From contig JALHUF010000169.1 in NCBI GenBank assembly GCA_022866195.1, positions 1-8,241 on the forward strand: a DNA stretch of 8,241 bases, in the 5' to 3' direction. Below are positions 5,867-8,241 of the stretch, piece by piece. Within the stretch, counting starts at the first letter, position 1. Every line of letters begins with the position of its first letter. The translations under genes were made by a program, and so were the position numbers. A model generated the notes under the pieces. That model saw only the letters and a list, made by a program, of their open reading frames with translations. It was not told the DNA's origin and ran no database searches. The stretch is from Terriglobia bacterium. Its GTDB lineage: Bacteria > Acidobacteriota > Terriglobia > UBA7540.

Positions 5867-7372
5867 TCAGCCGCGGGGCACGGCAGGCTGTGACGGGAAG
5901 GGCCACTCCCGCTTCCTCCAAGCCAGGAGGAAGTAAGCCACCAAGCCAGCGGCAATGGTTCCGAAAGCGTACAGCATGAACTTCCATCCCTGTGGCTGGA
6001 AGGCGGGGCTCGCGAAAGCGTACAGCCAACCAATCAACGCCAGCACGCCGGGTACAGGGTAGAGCCACATCTTGAAGGGTCGCGGCACCTCGGGGCGGTA
6101 CTTGCGAAGAATGAAGAGCCCCACAATCTGCCCGCAGAACACCACCAGGATGCGGGCCAGGATCAGACCCGTAATGATCTGCACCAGCCCGAAGAAGCTG
6201 GCGATAATGCACAAAACCCCGACTAGGACCAGCGACCGATGCGGGAACTCACCTTTGGGATGAAGGACCCCGAACCAGCGGAAGAACGCGCCGTCCAGAG
6301 CAGCCGCGTAAGGGACGCGCGAATAGCCCAGCATCAGCGCGAACACGGAGGCAAACGCCGTAAACAGAATCATGACGGAAATGGCCATGGCCGCCCACTG
6401 GCCATAGATCCTGCCCATGAAAACCGAGGCGACGGCGCTATAAGCAACCGAGCCGTCCTTCACCATCTCCCGCCAGGGCACCACGGACACGAAACTGAAA
6501 GATAGCAGGAAGTCGATGACGGTCACCCCCAGGATGGAAAGGATGACGGCGTAGGGGATGGTCCGTTCCGGCTGCTTAACCTCGCCGCCCAGATAGCAGA
6601 CCTGGTTGTAACCCAGGTAGTTGTAAATCACCAGGATGGTCCCGTTACCCAAGCCAATGAGGAAGGCCCAGTTAAGGTCGAAGGCCCCGGCCGGGAAATC
6701 AAACGCCAACTGCGGATTCATCTTCACCAGGCCCGAAATGATGACCCAGCCGGTGGTGACCAGCGTCGTGATCCAGAGGATAAGCATCAGCTTGGCGATG
6801 TCCTGGATCTTGCGATAAAGGGAAAGCATCACCAGCGCCGAGATGCCCGCGGCCATGAACTTGACGCCCCAGGGATGCGTCATCGGTCCAGCCCACCAAG
6901 ACGCTATGAATACGACTTCTGCGTCCGGGCCGAAGATATGGGCAAGCCAAGGGGGCAATGCCCGCCAGAAATAAGTCAGATATTGCACCATACCGATGCT
7001 GCCCGAAGCGATCTCCAGGGTGCCCGAGAAGAGGAATTGCCAGATGAACATCCAGGCCATCAACTTGCCCCAGCGCTCGCGGCCGAAGCTCTCCCGGAGG
7101 AAGACGTACGGGCCGCCCGCCGCAGCCAGCGAGGCGCCGAGTTCCGAGACCACCACGCCGTCGGCAATGGCGATAATCGCGCCCGCGAACCAGCTCAGCA
7201 GCGCCTGCGGGCCGCCCAACGTCGCCAGAATCGGCGGCACCGTGATGAACGGCCCGATGCCGATCATGTTCGACATGTTGATGGAGGTGGCGTTCAGGAT
7301 GCCGAGCTTCCGGTGAAGCTGCGGCGGCGCCGCTGGAGCAGCGCTGCTTGCGTCGGTGGTGGGTTCGCTCAT
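5867..7372 (-). CDS. APC-family amino acid permease
   Basis: This is a 501-residue inner-membrane transporter of the amino acid-polyamine-organocation superfamily; the substrate is probably an amino acid or related amine but cannot be fixed from sequence. After a cytoplasmic Ala/Pro-rich N-terminus (1-25), the first membrane segment carries the family's unwound-helix signature NMIGIGPFITVPP (35-47). Other family marks are AAAGGPYVFLRESFGR (83-98), the TM6 region NYLGYNQVCYLGGEVKQPER (251-270) with following TIPYAVI, and GYSRVPYAAALDGAFFRWF (349-367). By eye there are about 12 hydrophobic segments, the usual number, and the protein is full length. The ATG has GGAG 4 nt upstream. It is transcribed away from arsR from its own promoter candidate. 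Its job in relation to neighbours is unclear; a role in arsenic export is not supported, because it lacks resemblance to ArsB or Acr3. Confidence 0.9.
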   Translation of the reverse strand: MSEPTTDASSAAPAAPPQLHRKLGILNATSINMSNMIGIGPFITVPPILATLGGPQALLSWFAGAIIAIADGVVVSELGASLAAAGGPYVFLRESFGRERWGKLMAWMFIWQFLFSGTLEIASGSIGMVQYLTYFWRALPPWLAHIFGPDAEVVFIASWWAGPMTHPWGVKFMAAGISALVMLSLYRKIQDIAKLMLILWITTLVTTGWVIISGLVKMNPQLAFDFPAGAFDLNWAFLIGLGNGTILVIYNYLGYNQVCYLGGEVKQPERTIPYAVILSILGVTVIDFLLSFSFVSVVPWREMVKDGSVAYSAVASVFMGRIYGQWAAMAISVMILFTAFASVFALMLGYSRVPYAAALDGAFFRWFGVLHPKGEFPHRSLVLVGVLCIIASFFGLVQIITGLILARILVVFCGQIVGLFILRKYRPEVPRPFKMWLYPVPGVLALIGWLYAFASPAFQPQGWKFMLYAFGTIAAGLVAYFLLAWRKREWPFPSQPAVPRG

Positions 7373-7410
7373 AGCGCTCCCGTCGAAGGGATGTGAATCA
7401 AAGAGCCGGC

Positions 7411-7439
7411 AGAATACTTCACACCGCTTGAGTTGGCAA
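7411..7439 (-). promoter_or_regulatory. Sigma70-like promoter for the permease
   Basis: On the minus strand, TTGCCA (7439-7434, 5 of 6 to the -35 consensus) is followed after exactly 17 bp by TATTCT (7416-7411, 4 of 6 to the -10). Transcription would begin near 7404, giving a leader of about 30 nt that includes the GGAG ribosome site. Confidence 0.5.
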
Positions 7440-7526
7440 GTCGGCTCGGCGCTCGGCGGCCGGTCTCGATGGAGGGCTACCGGGGGTTTTCAGTCGTGCG
7501 TCCCGGCGCACTGCGGGGCCGAAACC

Positions 7527-7541
7527 TTGTCGTCCGGACAA
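7527..7541. repeat. Inverted repeat in the divergent region
   Basis: TTGTC-GTCCG-GACAA is a perfect 5-bp inverted repeat, and it contains the 8-bp palindrome GTCCGGAC (7532-7539). It sits just upstream of the arsR -35 and could be a second regulator site. No family assignment is made. Confidence 0.35.
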
Positions 7542-7546
7542 AGCCC

Positions 7547-7575
7547 TTGGCAAGACATATGCTCTGGCATATATT
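7547..7575 (+). promoter_or_regulatory. Sigma70-like promoter for arsR
   Basis: TTGGCA (7547-7552, 5 of 6) is followed after exactly 17 bp by TATATT (7570-7575, 5 of 6). The predicted start of transcription is near 7581-7583, only about 4-6 nt before the arsR ATG at 7587, so the transcript would be almost leaderless. Confidence 0.65.
7557..7572. promoter_or_regulatory. Candidate ArsR operator overlapping the promoter
   Basis: ATATGC-TCTG-GCATAT is a perfect 6-bp inverted repeat with a 4-bp centre. It occupies the 3' part of the -35/-10 spacer and enters the -10 element. ArsR/SmtB repressors bind AT-containing dyads of this kind in their own promoters, and a dimer here would block RNA polymerase. 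Binding itself is inferred. Confidence 0.55.
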
Positions 7576-7586
7576 CGGTGAGCGAT

Positions 7587-7982
7587 ATGACCCGCCTCCC
7601 CAAGCTATTCAAAGGCCTTGCGGATCCTAGCCGGCTCCGAATCATGAACATTTTGTCGATTCGCACCGCCTGCGTTTGCGACTTGCAGTCTGTACTAGGC
7701 TTAGCTCAGCCCTTTATTTCCAGGCACTTAGCGTACCTGCGCAAGAGGGGACTGGTTCGAGACCGACGTCAAGGCACCTGGGTGAGTTACTCGCTTGCCC
7801 TTGACGGACCGCTCAGACACGCATTGCAGGCCTTTCTGCGCGATCTGCTACCTCTATCTGGCACGTTCCAAGCTGACCTGCAAAGGCTAAGCGAGCTTGA
7901 AAGGGCAGGCTGGCTGAAGGGATCGTACTCGCCACGGGCTGAGGAACAGGAGCAGGGCATGCACGACAACGCTGCAGCGTAA
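7587..7982 (+). CDS. arsR: ArsR-family metalloid-responsive repressor
   Basis: This 131-residue winged-helix regulator of the ArsR/SmtB family is expected to repress its own operon until As(III) or Sb(III) binds. The N-terminus LFKGLADPSRLRIMNIL (7-23) is the family's opening helix. ACVCDLQSVLGLAQPFISRHLAYLRKRGLV (28-57) covers the metal-binding and DNA-recognition helices, and QGTWVSYSL is the beta wing. C29 and C31 form the CVC motif of the classic arsenic-sensing site; the third cysteine of the E. coli type (CVCDLC) is replaced by glutamine at 34. The tail after about residue 100 is hydrophilic and acidic and has no cysteine. The start at 7587 gives the normal family length; an in-frame GTG at 7578 would add three residues, and the longer open frame upstream would read through the promoter. 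A ferredoxin gene follows after 43 bp in the same direction, so the two are probably one operon. Confidence 0.88.
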   Translation: MTRLPKLFKGLADPSRLRIMNILSIRTACVCDLQSVLGLAQPFISRHLAYLRKRGLVRDRRQGTWVSYSLALDGPLRHALQAFLRDLLPLSGTFQADLQRLSELERAGWLKGSYSPRAEEQEQGMHDNAAA

Positions 7983-8025
7983 GCGGCGCGACATCTTCTG
8001 GGTTAGACTGCGAAAGGAGTTTTAG

Positions 8026-8241
8026 ATGTCACACTCCGGCACTCCTCGCCAGAAGCTTCCCTGGTTTCCCACTATCAACTACGAGCTCTGCCGCTCTGAC
8101 CTGGGGTGCCTCCTCTTTTGCTCTCAGGAGGTCTTCGACTGGGAGAAGGGGACCGGTCGCCCCATTGTCGCCCGACCCTACAACTGCGTTCCTGGTTGTG
8201 ACCTGTGCGCCCAAGACTGCGTGACCGGGGCCGTCACACTC
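8026..8241 (+). CDS. Two-cluster ferredoxin-like protein with Asp-substituted first motif (partial)
   Basis: The first 72 residues of a small iron-sulfur electron-transfer protein are visible; the gene continues past the window. AGGAG lies 8-9 nt before the ATG. The first cluster motif is C22-x2-D25-x2-C28-x3-C32, with aspartate where the second cysteine is expected. The second is C54-x3-C58-x2-C61-x3-C65 (NCVPGCDLCAQDC) followed by GAV, which looks complete. The segments VFDWE and RPIVARPYNC between the motifs fit a family of short ferredoxins often found beside arsR-type regulators and permeases. The usual proline after the last cysteine of each motif is missing (S33 and V66). An Asp at this place occurs in Pyrococcus furiosus ferredoxin, where it ligates the cluster. 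The gene follows arsR by 43 bp with no evident terminator, so it should be under ArsR control. The redox partner is unknown. Confidence 0.75.
   Translation, partial: MSHSGTPRQKLPWFPTINYELCRSDLGCLLFCSQEVFDWEKGTGRPIVARPYNCVPGCDLCAQDCVTGAVTL

Noticed and set aside
5867..7372. Permease as an arsenite exporter because it neighbours arsR
   Set aside because: Its signatures are those of APC amino acid transporters, and it is transcribed away from arsR from its own promoter.
7356..7586. N-terminal extension of ArsR from an ATG at 7356
   Set aside because: It would read through the divergent promoters and operator and add 77 residues unlike any ArsR family member.
8029..8214. Minus-strand open frame opposite the ferredoxin
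   Set aside because: The plus strand has a ribosome site and seven motif cysteines with ferredoxin spacing, so the reverse frame is a shadow.

Overview
The window is about 8.2 kb of GC-rich (roughly 60% or more), gene-dense bacterial chromosome. The gene set resembles what is common in Acidobacteriota or a related soil/sediment lineage: a fused two-subunit 2-oxoacid:ferredoxin oxidoreductase, a PilZ-like protein with an altered motif, an exported M20 amidohydrolase and an ars-type regulator with a ferredoxin. This assignment is an inference from gene types and composition; no marker gene is present.

Layout. Positions 1-158 hold the last 51 codons of an unidentified plus-strand gene. It is followed at 199-1524 by an exported M20-family amidohydrolase. 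A 63-bp convergent gap (1525-1587) is almost wholly palindromic and probably works as a two-way terminator. Minus-strand genes then fill 1588-7372. From right to left in transcription order they are an APC-type amino acid permease (7372-5867), a PilZ-like coiled-coil protein (5644-4811), and the korA-korB pair (4483-1588), whose two genes are separated by one base. A 327-bp gap before korA carries a plausible extended -10 promoter and three short complementary blocks that can form alternative hairpins.

On the right, a 214-bp divergent region (7373-7586) separates the permease from a plus-strand pair: an ArsR-family repressor with a Cys-Val-Cys metalloid-binding motif (7587-7982) and the start of a two-cluster ferredoxin (8026 to the window end). 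Each side of the divergent region has its own sigma70-like promoter with a 17-bp spacer. The arsR promoter is overlapped by a perfect 6-4-6 palindrome that is a good operator candidate, and it lies so close to the ATG that the mRNA should be nearly leaderless.

How the genes work together. KorAB would oxidise a 2-oxoacid (most likely 2-oxoglutarate) with CoA and pass electrons to ferredoxin. ArsR and the ferredoxin look like the start of an As(III)/Sb(III)-responsive operon that continues beyond the window. The ferredoxin is the most unusual gene here because the second cysteine of its first cluster motif is replaced by aspartate. No mobile element, CRISPR array, rRNA or tRNA was seen.
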